In this document: positions 1 to 11,399 of the stretch, piece after piece
How the letters are laid out: each line of letters starts with the position of its first letter
Numbering within the stretch: the stretch's first letter is position 1
Assembly (NCBI RefSeq): GCF_018812025.1
Contig: NC_063063.1
Coordinates: forward strand, 7,201,942-7,265,941
From: Megalobrama amblycephala
Taxonomy: Eukaryota; Chordata; Actinopteri; Cypriniformes; Xenocyprididae
DNA: 64,000 nucleotides
Direction of reading: 5' to 3'
The notes under the pieces: generated by a model
Told to the model about the DNA's origin: nothing
Databases searched by the model: none
The model's input: only the letters and a program-made list of their open reading frames with translations
Translations under genes and position numbers: made by a program

Positions 1-288
1 TGTGAAAGCTTGGGCTCCCACGTCACCCCAAGTTACTCCCATCCACTGCAGTACTTGAAGAACCAGGCTGTTCTGTCGCCACTCATGCCCCCCTTTGCCA
101 TTCATTCCTTAATGATGCAAAGACAGTTCCTGGCCGCCAATCCCACCCACATGTACAGGCACCAAGTGGGCACCTCATACGGGGACATTCTACACCCTGG
201 CCTCTACCCCATGTCAGCCCTTCACCCTCAGCCAGCTTTCAGTCCCCCTCAACTCTCTTCAGTGCACCCCAGCACTAAACTTTCCTAG
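1..288 (+). CDS. arid5b: 3'-terminal coding exon, probably arid5b (AT-rich interaction domain 5B), partial
   Basis: The frame is open from base 1 (Cys-Glu-Ser...) and ends with TAG at 286-288, giving the last 95 residues. The peptide is rich in Pro, His, Ser, Tyr and Met, with a histidine-tyrosine stretch (THMYRHQVGTSYGDILHPG) and the C-terminus SSVHPSTKLS. I recall this type of tail from ARID5B, a DNA-binding transcription co-regulator whose ARID domain lies far upstream of this exon and is not in the window. ADO at the other end supports the call, since ARID5B and ADO are linked in tetrapods. No splice site is visible in the part present, so the true exon start lies to the left. Codon use is coding-like, with many CCC/CAC codons. 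Another low-complexity transcription-factor tail is possible; the identification rests on memory plus synteny. Confidence 0.62.
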   Translation, partial: CESLGSHVTPSYSHPLQYLKNQAVLSPLMPPFAIHSLMMQRQFLAANPTHMYRHQVGTSYGDILHPGLYPMSALHPQPAFSPPQLSSVHPSTKLS

Positions 289-773
289 GTGATGCAGTCT
301 GATATTCCCTGGCTGGATGTGCCCAGCCCAGACTTGATGCTCCTCAGAAAATCCCATCAAGCATGGTCACACTATGTATCCAACCAATAGCAGTGTTTTA
401 TAAACGCTTTAACACGGGAGCAGTTATTTCTGTTAATTACTTTCTTGCCACTCAAGTTTATGATTTGCACATTTCTTTGAACAGGGGCCAACTGGGCTGA
501 TTGTGGCTTGTTCTCAACGCACTGTTTGAAAGCGTTCGTTTCTTGTTCGAAAACATGTTGCCTTGGCACAGGTGCCCAAGTGGAGATGGGTATGATGTCC
601 ACAGAGGCATCCAAAGGAAAGTCGAGTGACAAATCAGTGCAATGCAACAGTGCTATTTCAGTCCATTCTGAGAGAGCTCTTTTGTCTGAAACACTATGAT
701 ACAATAATGCAAGAGCTGCCTGGGTAACTGTTGGACCTTTTCACATTATTCTTGACTGTACGTTTTTTGTTGC

Positions 774-797
774 TGTTGTTGTTGTTGTTGTTGTTAT
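774..797. repeat. (GTT)n microsatellite
   Basis: Run of GTT triplets followed by a T tract, inside the putative 3'UTR. Confidence 0.85.
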
Positions 798-1641
798 TTT
801 TTTTAAAATGCAACAGTGTGGTAGTTTTATATGTTTATTTTTCAATCCTACGAGGGTTAAGCAATGAGATATCACATTTGATAAAGACACAGAAAAAAGA
901 CCCGAGTATTGCAGTTCGGTGTGTTACACGGTTACATGTAAATAAAACTAACTAAGCTTTCCTTGAAGGAATCTTAAACGTCAGTGATACAATGTGAGGT
1001 AGGCTTCACAAGCTTCTTTGACCACTGTCTGCTGGCCTCCCTTTCAGCTCCTCTCATACCCAGCCAAACTCGCTCCTGTTCAACAGAGCAATGTGGAATG
1101 TGTTTGTCAAATGTAGGACTGAGGTGCTTGTACATAACCTTCACAGACTGAACGCATTTTGTATCATGTTCACTCGCTACTGTAATTTCTGACTGCTCTG
1201 AACTACGGGGCTAGAGAGCGATTTTGGATGGTGAAAGGATAAAATGCAGGACTACTTAAGTGTCAGAAAGTGAGTTTTGTATTTGCTGGTGTACACTTGT
1301 GATCGCTTACTCAGAGGACTTTTTATCAGGAGATACAACTGAAATTTAAAACTACATTTGGGGAAAAACATATTTTAGGAGCACTTAGTTAAGCACACAC
1401 AGGCTTTTCCATCATTTTCTGTTTAAGGATAGTTAACAGTTAAAATTTGTTTCAGATATTGTTATTGAATTTTAGGTCTCACGGCAGTCAAATTTGCGTC
1501 TGTATTAAATGAAGTGTAACACTTGCCAGAAAAGAGGTTTTAATTAAAAGAAGCATGATTTCTTTGCACAAAAGATTTTGGGAAAGTACAGAGACAATTT
1601 GAAAAGCAACACAGTACTCCTAGGGGTAATCAATTATATTG

Positions 1642-1672
<31 letters not shown>

Positions 1673-1789
1673 TGTTTTTTTTGTTTTTTTGATGTATTAG
1701 TAGTAGAAACTAAACTTCAAGAAATGTATTTACTCCAAACAACGTTTGGAGTAACACTCAAGGTTGCTATGTAACATTTTGTAATGAGT

Positions 1790-1795
1790 AATAAA
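1790..1795 (+). promoter_or_regulatory. Candidate distal polyadenylation signal AATAAA
   Basis: Canonical hexamer in the sense orientation of the left-edge gene, followed by T-rich sequence, just before the transposon block. An upstream alternative is at 941-946. Which one is used cannot be decided from sequence. Confidence 0.4.
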
Positions 1796-1894
1796 CAGTT
1801 TTATAACTTAATAGAAGACAACGGTTCATCCACGCATGTTTTCGCATTATTTGCAAAGATATTGTTGTTGTTTTTTAACACAAATTCTAGCTAA

Positions 1895-3400
1895 TAGGAG
1901 TGGGCAATCTAACGATTTTATATCGTGATCAAACTTGAAGACGTCCACTATCTACTTTTCAAGGGAATCGCAGAGATCGTGATCTTTTATGTCCTTATAA
2001 TAATGTTAAAATACAGCAATTACTTCCTACTAGATTATATCACAAAAACAATTCAACAGCAATAGGGTTGTGCGATGAATCAAATTTTTGGTTTCTATTT
2101 TGGCTTCCAACGATTATGAAAACATGATAATCAAGATAAAATGATCATTGTGCCACATGCTGTTCCCTTCCTTGTGCTTTTGCTCCTCCTTAAAGCCTTA
2201 ACTTAAAGGGTTAGTTCACCCAAAAATGAAAATTCTGTCATTAATTACTCATTCTCATGTTGTTCCACATGCGTAAGACCTTCGTTCATCTTAGGAACAC
2301 AAGATATTTTTGATGAAATCCAAAGGGTATATGACTCGTCCATAGACAGCAACATAATCAACACTTTCAAGGTCCAGAAAGGTACTAAAGACACTGTTGA
2401 AGTGACTGCAGTGGTTCAACCTTAATTTTATGAAGCCACAAGAATACTTTTTGTGTGTAAAAACAAAACAAAAATAATGACTTTATTCAACAGTATCTTC
2501 TCTTCTGTGTCATACTCATACATTGTTTACGTTCAGCGCTTCCAGGTTCTCATTATTGGCTGGCTCCTGCATCAGCATCACTTCGTAAGGATAATGACAG
2601 GGAAGAGAAGACATTGTTGAATGATTTTTGTTTTGTTTTTGTGCACAAAAAGTATTCCCATCAATTCATAAAATTAAGGCTGAACCACTGCAGTCATGTC
2701 GACGGTTTTAATGATGTCTTTAGTACCTTTCTGGACTTTGAAAGTGTTGATTATATTGCTGTCTATGGACGAGTCATTTACCTCTTGGATTTCATCAAAA
2801 ATATCTTAATTTGTGTTCTGAAGATGAACGAAGGTCTTACGGGTGTGGAATGACATGAGGGTGAGTTATTAATGACAGAATTTTCATTTTTTGGGTGAAC
2901 TAACCCTTTAACGTCCAAATCATGTAAAAAAAAAAAAAGCCCATTAAACTGCAAAAGAGTCTGATCCCCATATGCACTTTCTGTGTGCACACTGCCAGAC
3001 GGAGAGGAACACGGATGAGAAAAGTATATGCTTGGGGTTTCAGGCGTGCGCCGAAATGGTCAAATATACAAAAATATGTAAAAATGTCTGTCTTGGCAAG
3101 TATTTACATAAAGACAGTCAGTTATGTCTTAAGTGAATGAACGGTTGGGAAAGAAATTGGATGCATGTCATAATATTCAATCCAAGCATTTAGTCTTAAA
3201 GCCTAATGCAACTGTCTGTCATTAATGTTAAACAAAAGACAAAATCACTCACCGCTCTTGACTGTACAACTTTAGTAGTTTTAATAAAAATCAATGTATA
3301 TTTGACAATCAAAATTGTAAAGATCGCGATTCAGATCATGCATCATGATTATTTGTTATAAGATTGTGATATGAAGTTTTGGGAAGATGGCGCACCCCTA
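1895..3400. mobile_element. hAT-type DNA transposon, non-autonomous, interrupted
   Basis: The left end TAGGAGTGGGCAATCTAACG and right end GATGGCGCACCCCTA are imperfect inverted termini of hAT type. They are flanked by an 8-bp near-duplication, CTAGCTAA (1887-1894) and CTAGCCAA (3401-3408), the size hAT transposases make. No transposase reading frame is present. The element is split by a TTAA-type MITE (2204-2911), so it is the older of the two. Confidence 0.75.
2204..2911. mobile_element. TTAA-type palindromic MITE (family A), copy 1
   Basis: Begins TTAAAGGGTTAGTTCACCC and ends with its reverse complement. The arms (about 2204-2476 and 2621-2911) are long inverted repeats around a loop of about 140 bp. 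The termini and flanking TTAA suggest a piggyBac- or Kolobok-like mobiliser, and the layout resembles the 'Angel' fold-back elements described in zebrafish. Reading frames inside are products of the palindrome, not genes. Confidence 0.85.
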
Positions 3401-4170
3401 CTAGCCAACCTAAAGGGATAATTCACCCAAAAATGAAAATTGTGTCATCATTTAATCACCCTCATGTTGTTCCAACCAGTATACTTTTTTTCTTCTGTGG
3501 AACTTAAAAGAAGATATTTTGAAAAATGTTTGTGTTTTTGTTACACTTTACAATAAGGTTCATTAGTTAACATTAGTTAATTATATGAACCAATAATAAA
3601 CTACACTTCTACAGCATGCTAATTTAAACATTTACTAATACATCATTAAAATCTTGTTAACATTAGTTAATGCACTGTGGACTAACATTAACAATGAACA
3701 ACTGTATTTTCATTAACTAATGTTAATGAAGATTAGTAAATACAGTGACAAATGTACCTGTATTTACCTCGTGGTTAGTTCATGTTAGTTAATACTAGGG
3801 GTGTGACGAGACAGGTATCTCACGAGACGAGACAAGATTTTTACACACTATTTTTAAGAAATCCTCAATGGCAAAATACATGACTAGAAAAAAATATTCT
3901 GCAGGTGTATTTGAAATGTTTTAACTGATCATCTTATGAATGTCATTTCAGCTCTACTTTCTGAGTATGAATTATCATATGCAGTAAAAGACAACAATAC
4001 TCAAGTACTGTAAAAGGTTTTGCCACTAACTCAACTGACTGACTTCTCTTCTGTATGATTTCAGTCTCTTCAGACCTTACTCACTGTACATGATTTATGA
4101 GATTCTACAACTTTTGACCTCCTAACTGAACTCCTTTCCACAAACTGATAAAAACAGTATAAATAAAAAT

Positions 4171-4352
4171 GGTAACACTTTACAATAAGGTCTCATTTAT
4201 TAACATTAATTAACTAACATCAACTAACAATGAGCAATATATGTGCTACAGTGTTTATTCATCTTTGTTTATGTTAGTTAATAAAAATAGTCATTCATTG
4301 TTAGTTCATGATAGTTCACAGTGAATTAACTAATGTTAACAAATGAAACCTT
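4171..4352. repeat. Partial copy of the ACACTTTACAATAAGG MITE
   Basis: Starts with GGTAACACTTTACAATAAGG and keeps the TTAGTTAATG-rich body, but the right terminus has decayed. The same terminus word recurs at 4401-4418, suggesting a second fragment or a local rearrangement. Confidence 0.65.
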
Positions 4353-4732
4353 ACTGTTTGTGCTTAATAAGATTAAGAGAAAACTGTTATTCATTTTTAT
4401 GGTAACACTTTACAATAAGTGCAACCATAATCGCACTCTCAATATTCAAAGTGCAAATAAGACCAAATTTTTCTTTGATACAGAGCTAAGAAATGGTTAC
4501 AACTACACTGCCCAGCCTAAAATAGCTTTCATATTGAGAGATATTTGCATTCATCAGGGAGCCGCTTTCAAAATGCGGGATATTGAAGTCACGTTTGAAT
4601 GCGCGCTCGCGTTTACTTTCACTTTCAGCGATCGCCCGTAACTCTGTAAATACGGAGCGGCGGCGACCGTTATCCAACTGAATTTAATGTTTTTTATTTA
4701 AATACAAAGCAAAACGACAGTGGAGGCGTAAT

Positions 4733-5189
4733 CAAAGTCCCTTTAAGACAAGTCATTTCACTCGGCGGCCATCTTTGAAACGCCTCTCGGGCATCCTGGG
4801 CATCAAGCATCTCTTTGAATGGGGAAACATCAAATTCTCCAAAACTGTTCGCCAACCTTACGATTAAATTTCATATTTGAAATCACCAATGAAATCTAAC
4901 AACAACTGGCTCATAAATTTAGTTTCTAAACGCTCGAATCATGACAAAAAAATTTTATTTTTCAGGCTGGATCAAGCTAATGCGCATGCCCAGACCTAAA
5001 TGCTCACCTCTTCGGAGGCGCGCGTCTAACTGTTTCTATAGAAACCGGTGATTCTAACGGCCGCTGAAGTGACGCGATGACTTTACCAGTCGGCGATTGG
5101 CTCTTATTTAGAAGACGGGACTTATTCCGCCATATTGCGCGTTACACTTTCTCCCATTCAAAACAATACGAGTGACACGTCTTCTATAG
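4733..5189 (+). repeat. CpG-rich promoter-like repeat (family D), tandem copy 1
   Basis: 457-bp unit running from CAAAGTCCCTTTAAGAC to GACACGTCTTCTATAG. It contains GGCGGCCATCTTTG (about 4764-4777) and CCGCCATATTG (about 5128-5138), both resembling YY1 sites. An NRF1-like GCGCATGC core here is damaged (GCGCATGCCC, near 4982). It abuts copy 2 head to tail, and a third copy lies inverted at 43662-44118. Confidence 0.8.
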
Positions 5190-5623
5190 CAAAGTCCCTT
5201 TAAGACAAGTCATTTCACTCGGCGGCCATCTTTGAAACGCTTCTCGGGCATCCTGGGCATCATGCAGCTCTTTGAATGGGGAAACATAAAATTCTCCAAA
5301 ACTGTTCGCCAATCTTACGATTAAATTTCATATTTGTAATCACCAATCAAATCTAAAAAAACTTTATGTTTTAGGCTGGATCAAGCTAATGCGCATGCGC
5401 AGATGTAAATGCGCGTCTCCTGTGCCTCATTTCAGAGGCGCGCGTCTGACTGTTTCTATAGAAACCAGTGCTTCTAACGGCCGCTGCAGTGACGCGATGA
5501 CTTTACCAGTCGGCGATTGGCTCTTATTTAGAAGGCGGGACTTATTCCGCCATATTGCCCGTTTCACTTTCTCCCATTCAAAACAATACGAGTGACACGT
5601 CTTGTCTTTGTCTATAGTCTTTG
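5190..5623 (+). repeat. CpG-rich promoter-like repeat (family D), tandem copy 2
   Basis: Starts at the same CAAAGTCCC word and ends ATAGTCTTTG. It lacks about 40 bp relative to copy 1 around the middle, but keeps an intact palindromic NRF1-type site TGCGCATGCGCAG (5390-5402) and both YY1-like motifs (5221-5233 and about 5548-5558). No reading frame of interest is present. Confidence 0.8.
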
Positions 5624-5975
5624 GCGTAATGTAAACGTAGCAGTGGCATATTCTTTCCTAATCCTAATGCTCTGTCATGGCAATATCACGAGACTACTTT
5701 TCGCCTCAACGAGAAATCTCGTCACATTTTAGTCTCGCGAGATCTCGTGACACCCCTAGTTAATACATTAACTAATGTTTAACCAATGAACCTCATTGTA
5801 AAGTGTTACCAGTGTTTTTGTCTGTATAATAAAAGCCAGTGAGATCCAGTGTTTCACTATATGGACAAAACAGTTGAGTTTCACAGAAGAAAGGATGTCT
5901 ACAGATTTGGTTCAACATGAGGGTGAGTAAATGATGACAGAATTTAAATTTTTGGGTGAACAAATATCCTTTTAA

Positions 5976-8038
5976 TCGTACACTGTACGGGAAAGAGCAG
6001 TGCTCTTCAAAATATCAAAATAAGGCATACACGTTATTCACCTTGGGGCTTAAATGATAAAATTTTAATTTTAGAGTGAACTACTCCTTTAAATGAATCC
6101 AATCACTAAACCTATTTCTCTGCCCTACTTTCATACTTTATATCATAACCATTGGCTAGAACTTAAGACTGGATACTATTATGGATTAAACTATGTTTCA
6201 GAAATTATATTTTGTTACATATATGTATAAACAAAAATTTGAGCTAATGTTTATAATATAGAGTGACCATGTAGAAATCTCACACTGCCTTGGTACAGTA
6301 CTCAAACACACACTGAAAAGGACACATCTGCTCTAGTTTACCCTGTTCATTATAATTGTAATGAGCACTGGGAATTTTGTGGCCCCATAATTAGACTGTT
6401 TGTCAAGAGCACTTAAAGTGTCTCTTTCAGTGTAAGATTGTCACTGCCAGCTGCGTGTTGGAGGTCAGAGTTCAAACTTGACTGCTCAGACTTCAGAAAT
6501 CTGGCCTAAATCTTTTAGCTGCTACAGGAATGCATTTTTGCCTTCTTGCTGTTAGGTTAAACACTGGTCCATTTAAAGCCACCGTGTTTTACCGCATGAT
6601 GTGTATATATAGCATGCTACGATTTAAATAGCAGCAGTGGACCAAATTAGACTCGGCATAGTTAACAACTTTATATTTCATGAAACATTTTAATAGATGG
6701 CACTATAATAGTTTACTTGTCCCACAGCTGGGATTTGCTTACAAAAGAGTCATGGGATTAAATACCATCGAGTTGACCGTAGCACAAAAGTTTTTGTACC
6801 ACTTAAAACACTTACTAATAAATATTTTTAGGAGAACAAGCTCACCATGAAACAACTGCACTTCATTAAGATATAAAATACACTCCAAATGTTTTCCAAG
6901 TTTTTAATACCCCATCTAGTGGTTGAATTAAATATATGGTGAGAGAGGCAACAACATAATTACAGACTGCTGTGTGGAACTTTGGCTTTGTGGAGACCAT
7001 CTTAAATCTAAATTATATTACCAGTAGTCCATCTTGCTGGTAACACGTACAGATATTGTTGATGATGCTGCGGCCAACTTCCGTTTGGGAATGTAATTTA
7101 GAATTTGGTCTGGGGGGGGGGGGGAAGTATGATTACAAGAACAGCGCTGGTCCCAACAGCCCCAAACCACCACATGAGGCAAGGTGCCATTAAGTGTGTC
7201 TCAAACTCGCTCAGACACAATCGGCTGTTGACTCAGAAGGAAAGGGCATCTGACGCCATCTCTGTTTCCTGCCTTTGAATGTTTCTGTGATTAAAATACA
7301 CATTTGGTGCAAAACATTGAAAGCCTTGGCTGTACCACAAATTGTTTCCACAGTGGAACATTTATACACACCCCTCCTATTGAACCTTAAATAACTTGAT
7401 ACATTTATTTTTGATAGTCTATTTGTATCCAACCTATTAAAAAAAAAACAGCTTACAGGTGAAAAACCAATTACATTAATGTTTAAATCTACAGTTAGTG
7501 TTACAACAAATAATTGTACTTACAATTTACTCCAGAGGCCTTATAAAATCTATAAAAATCTATTGACTTGAAAATAAATCTGAAATGCTTCATTGAATCT
7601 AATCAGAGTACGTGTTCACAATCCAATATGTGCTGGTTTTCTGTCCTCCACAAGTGCCGATCCCTTCAGTCTATGCAGCTGAAACATTGTCTACTCCATG
7701 AAAACATTAAAACAAAAATAAATCATTAAAAAAAAAAGTGCACATAAAGCTCTGTATACATAAAGTACATGCACATAAAGACAAATGACTTGTGCATGTT
7801 CAGACTCGCCAGTAAAAACTGAAAGGCAAGTGCATAGACGGAGAGTATGTGTACAGTAGAATGTCAAATAAGAATCCAATAAACAAAGAATCATCAGTTT
7901 GCTGCATATCTTCTGCAGCACCCTGAAGCAATGCTGTGCTTGAGCAGAGCGCCCCCTGCCAGTCAGACGAGAACACTGTCAACAGGCAAAAAGCATGTAA
8001 CACACTTCCAACAGTAGCTAAAACTGGGCTATTCATCA

Positions 8039-8070
<32 letters not shown>

Positions 8071-8609
8071 CACATTGGTTAAATTAAATGACAAAATAAG
8101 CCTAATTAAAATCAGTGGTTTTCAACTGATTTTAGTCTCAGCAGCCAAGTGGTGAGCCAATGCAGTACTAAAAACAAAAAAATGTTTACTGTATACAAAA
8201 GTTGATCCTCTGAAATTGAGGGCATGAGTTAATTTGTCACTGTGATTGCAGTGATACAAGACTTAAATTTGTGCTTTTATCAGTATTTAACCAGCCCAAT
8301 GGGCAATAAGTGCAATGCAGAATGGAGGCAGTTGATTGTTTGCCTGTCCCGTCCTCTCCAGCTCTACCCTCAGCAGCTGTGCTCTGGTAATCTGCTAAAC
8401 CTGTGCACTATACAGCCAACTATTCATTTGTTCTGCCCACTACAAAACTAGCTTCACTTCGTGGCTGCAGTTTTTCTAACCCTGTTAATCATAGATCCAT
8501 AAAGTATGGCTTTAAGAGCTTTGTTTAGCTGCAAACAACTCATAAGGATGAGTGTAGATAATATATATGGGGATAAGGATGGTTAGGTATACTACTGACA
8601 GATTAATTA
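5976..8609. other. Intergenic, mostly unassigned
   Basis: The first 110 bases retain a weak MITE right-arm trace (GAGTGAACTACTCCTTTAA near 6075). A homoguanine run (7112-7124) and a long T run (8044-8070) are present. About 6330-6500 is low-repeat, with TAATTGTAATGAG and CATAATTAGA homeodomain-like words, and could be a weak regulatory element. No gene is seen. Confidence 0.4.
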
Positions 8610-8887
8610 ATTAGTCATTAATCACTCACCCTCATGTCGTTCCACACCCGTAAGACCTTCGTTCATCTTCGGAACACAAATTAAGATATTTTTGATGAAA
8701 TCCGATGGCTCAGTGAGGCCTGCATTGCCAGCAAGATAATTAACACTTTCAGATGACCAGAAAGCTACTAAAGACATATTTAAAACAGTTCATGTGGTTC
8801 AACCTTAATGTTATGAAGCGACGAGAATACTTTTTGTGCGCCAAAAAAACAAAAAACCATAAAAAAACTTCATCATTCATCAATATC

Positions 8888-9160
8888 TAGTGACGGGCGA
8901 TTTCAAAACACTGCTTTATGAAGCTTCAAAACTTTATGAATCTTTTGTTTCAAATCAGTGGTTTGGAGTGTGTATCAAAGTTACGCCCTCCAGTGGTGAA
9001 CCATTGAAATTTCGAAACACTTATGATGTAACGAAGCCTCGTTTACTGAAATCACGTGACTTTGGCAGCTTGATACACGCTCCGAAAAACTGATTCGAAA
9101 CAAAAGATTTGTAAAGCTTCAAAGCATCATGAAGCAGTGTTTTGAAATCGCCCATCACTA
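8888..9160. mobile_element. Fold-back MITE with TAGTGACGGGCGATTTC termini
   Basis: The left end TAGTGACGGGCGATTTCAAA is mirrored by GAAATCGCCCATCACTA at the right. The inner arms also pair (GCTTTATGAAGCTTC with GCTTCAAAGCATCATGAAGC). It sits exactly in the loop of the family A MITE, between ATAT on each side. The 67-residue frame across it is not a gene. Confidence 0.72.
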
Positions 9161-9281
9161 GATATTGTTCAATAAAGTTGTTATTTAGTTTTTTTGGTGC
9201 ACAAAAAGTATTCTCGTTGCTTCATAGCATTAAGGTTGAAGCACTGTAGTCATATGAACTGTTTTAAATATGTCTTTAGTA

Positions 9282-10361
9282 CAGGGGTCTCAAACTCAAA
9301 TTGGCGGGGGGCCGTTTCTGTGATTGACACCTCATAGGAGGGCCATATTTACATTCAAGTGCAAGAAAGTGCAACATTTCAGAAAATTTACTTTCTTTTG
9401 CATTATTTCTCATTTACTTCAAATTTCATTAGGCCTACTAAAATATTTTTATACCTACACTATAAATATTTTATTTACCATACTAAATGTAAACAGCAGT
9501 GTCTCTCTAATTGTTACAGAGTGTAATATAATTATATAATACTATTACTAATATAATACTATTAATACATAATACTACTAATATAATACTATTAATTGCA
9601 ATAGTCTGGTGCAACTTCTCACATCCAACAAGGTGCATGGAATAAAAAGGGATCAGAAATAAACCAAAAACTGGAGCTATATATATCAACTTTATTTTGA
9701 CAAAAATAAATAAATAAATAAATAAATAAATATCTCTCATTGTTACATACATTATTAGTTTTTAACATTTAGTGGAAGTATATTTTCCCTTACTTTATTT
9801 GAGCTTAAATAACATTAAAATCTTGCACTGAACAACACTGTACTGAACAAATACAATCCCTGAATACATTTGTACACTCTTCTGTTTCTTGACAGACACC
9901 TGCAGCGCTTGTGCTCACACAGCTGAGACACATTTGTCCAAGATGCCTTTTGAGCATCGGTAATGTTTAATGGCTGCATCGGACACGTTTCCGTGGTTTA
10001 ATTCGACGCTCGTGACTTAAAGTAGAGTGCTTTTACTGTAATTTAGGCAAGCGCGCTCATAATAGAAGCGACGCGGTTGAGAGCGCGGCTCATGGTTGCA
10101 TAGCAACGACAGACGCCACTGGAGCGAAAGCGCATTGGAAAGGAGAAGAATGCGGCGCGGCCGCTTATGTGACGCGATATGTGAATGCCCCCATAGAACG
10201 GCGACTTTTTCTTTGCATATCAGACAGGTAGCAACTAGAGAATAAGAATAATAATAATTTAGCGGGCCGGATTATGTTTTATTTTTGAGATCAGTTGCGG
10301 GCCGGGTAGAGGGGGAGGGCGGGCCGTAAATGGCGTGCGGGCCGGCAGTTTGAGACCACTG
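9282..10361. mobile_element. hAT element with CAGGGGTCTCAAACTC termini
   Basis: Termini CAGGGGTCTCAAACTC and AGTTTGAGACCACTG are inverted, and an exact 8-bp duplication CTTTAGTA lies at 9274-9281 and 10362-10369. Just inside the ends are GC-rich GGGGGGCCG and GGGCCGG blocks. No intact transposase is found. An (AAAT)n run is at 9704-9731. Confidence 0.85.
9704..9731. repeat. (AAAT)n microsatellite
   Basis: About seven AAAT units inside the hAT element. Confidence 0.9.
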
Positions 10362-10536
10362 CTTTAGTAGCTTTCTGGGCATCTGAAAGTGTTTATTGTC
10401 TTATTGTCAATGATTTTATGAAAAATATCTTAATCTGTGTTCCGAAGATGAACGAAGGCCTTACAGGTGTGAAACAACATTAGGATGAGTAATTAATGAC
10501 ATAATTTTTATTTTTGGGTGAACTAACCCTTTAAAT

Positions 10537-11399
10537 AGACATAATTATTGGCTACCCAGTGTCTAAACTTCTCAAATCAACCCAAAATAGACTTCTAAGG
10601 GTAATTTCCATCATATTTCAATGGAAGATATGGTGTGTTATAGTGAAATATTGTGTTTATAGGAAATAGAATGCCAAAAGAAGTGTATATAAGGAAAATA
10701 TAAAAGGGCCTAAAACCTTGGGTAACCGCATATGTGATTAGGGCCTAGGCAGTAATCTCCAGTTTTTAGACTGGGCATAATATGCATTGCTTTATACATT
10801 CCAGGAAAATAGCACAAGTAAGCATGTAAAAAAGCAGTACTTTGATTTAGCAAAACTACAATGATAGAACTACCAAGCAATTTACAATAATAATATATCA
10901 CTGCACACTTATGAAGAGTGGCAAACAGTTATCAGTAAAATAAAAAAAAAATAAAAACATCTTTCTCTATGAACCACATGTTATTAAGATCATTTTGGTC
11001 TACACTGAGTGTGCTCTCCAAACATTATTAAATCAAATTACCAGCCAGTGTTGGGGCTGCTTCTAAAACACTCCATTGGTTTGGCTTGTAAAAGAAACTA
11101 CTTACGAATCTGTTTGAGTTCTCCAAATATTGACTCAGATCAACCACAGGAAAACCACCAGTCAAAAAGTCACCAAGGAAAAAATAACCTTTTTGTAAAC
11201 GCTCATGTATTTTGCATAAAATACTAAAAGGCGCATTATTTCTATAATAGAGGACTGGAAGACAACGAAAAACAGATTTTGAATTTTCTTAATCTTCCTA
11301 TTTTCATACACTTATTTGCTGTGATTTGTTTTGAAATATGAATCATAATGTGTTCATCAGAATAATCAAATCCCTTGAGGCCTATTTTAATATAAACTC
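10537..11399. other. Intergenic, nothing recognised
   Basis: AT-rich single-copy-looking sequence with no convincing reading frame, terminal repeat or RNA gene. Confidence 0.5.

Larger units (their letters stand above)
289..1815 (+). other. Probable 3'UTR of the left-edge gene
   Basis: About 1.5 kb after the stop codon is free of recognisable transposons, in contrast to everything from 1895 on, as expected for a transcribed 3'UTR under constraint. Two AATAAA signals occur, at 941-946 and 1790-1795. The second lies about 100 bases before the first transposon and is the likelier distal end. A GTT microsatellite (774-797) and a T-rich run (1641-1691) are inside. Extent is inferred, not shown. 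Confidence 0.5.
3796..5758. mobile_element. hAT transposon with TAGGGGTGTGACGAGA termini, third layer
   Basis: Termini TAGGGGTGTGACGAGA and TCTCGTGACACCCCTA are inverted repeats. The flanks are an exact 8-bp duplication GTTAATAC (3788-3795 and 5759-5766). It carries no transposase frame. Inside are part-copies of the 3540-type MITE (4171 onward), a CpG-rich stretch (4570-4680) and a tandem pair of the promoter-like repeat (4733-5623). The clean TSD shows it inserted after the second layer. Confidence 0.82.
3540..5811. mobile_element. hAT-like MITE with ACACTTTACAATAAGG termini, second layer
   Basis: Left terminus GTTACACTTTACAATAAGG and right terminus CATTGTAAAGTGTTACC form inverted ends. 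The body is made of repeated TTAGTTAATG-type words (to 3787 and from 5767). An exact 8-bp duplication GTGTTTTT flanks it. It is interrupted by the element at 3796-5758. Another, partial copy of the same family begins at 4171. Confidence 0.78.
3411..5975. mobile_element. Angel-like TTAA MITE, outer layer of a nested stack
   Basis: Left part 3411-3531 starts TAAAGGGATAATTCACCC. The right part, from about 5820 to 5975, ends with the matching GGGTGAACAAATATCCTTTTAA. The halves are separated by a 2.3-kb insertion flanked by GTGTTTTT at 3532-3539 and 5812-5819. Joining the flanks leaves a short fold-back element of normal Angel size, so this is the oldest layer. Confidence 0.75.
8610..10536. mobile_element. 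TTAA-type palindromic MITE (family A), copy 2, with two insertions
   Basis: The left arm, from CATTAATCACTCACCCTCATG, has lost its outermost bases. The right arm ends GGGTGAACTAACCCTTTAA at about 10536. The loop is occupied by another fold-back element (8888-9160), and the right arm is split by a hAT element (9282-10361) with an exact TSD. Removing both restores a palindrome like copy 1 at 2204-2911. Confidence 0.78.

Noticed and set aside
372..704. Antisense 110-codon frame in the 3'UTR
   Set aside because: Opposite to the gene, no recognisable domain, and in UTR-like sequence.
2614..2990. Frames in the family A MITE
   Set aside because: By-products of a palindromic repeat; similar frames recur in other copies with unrelated shifts.
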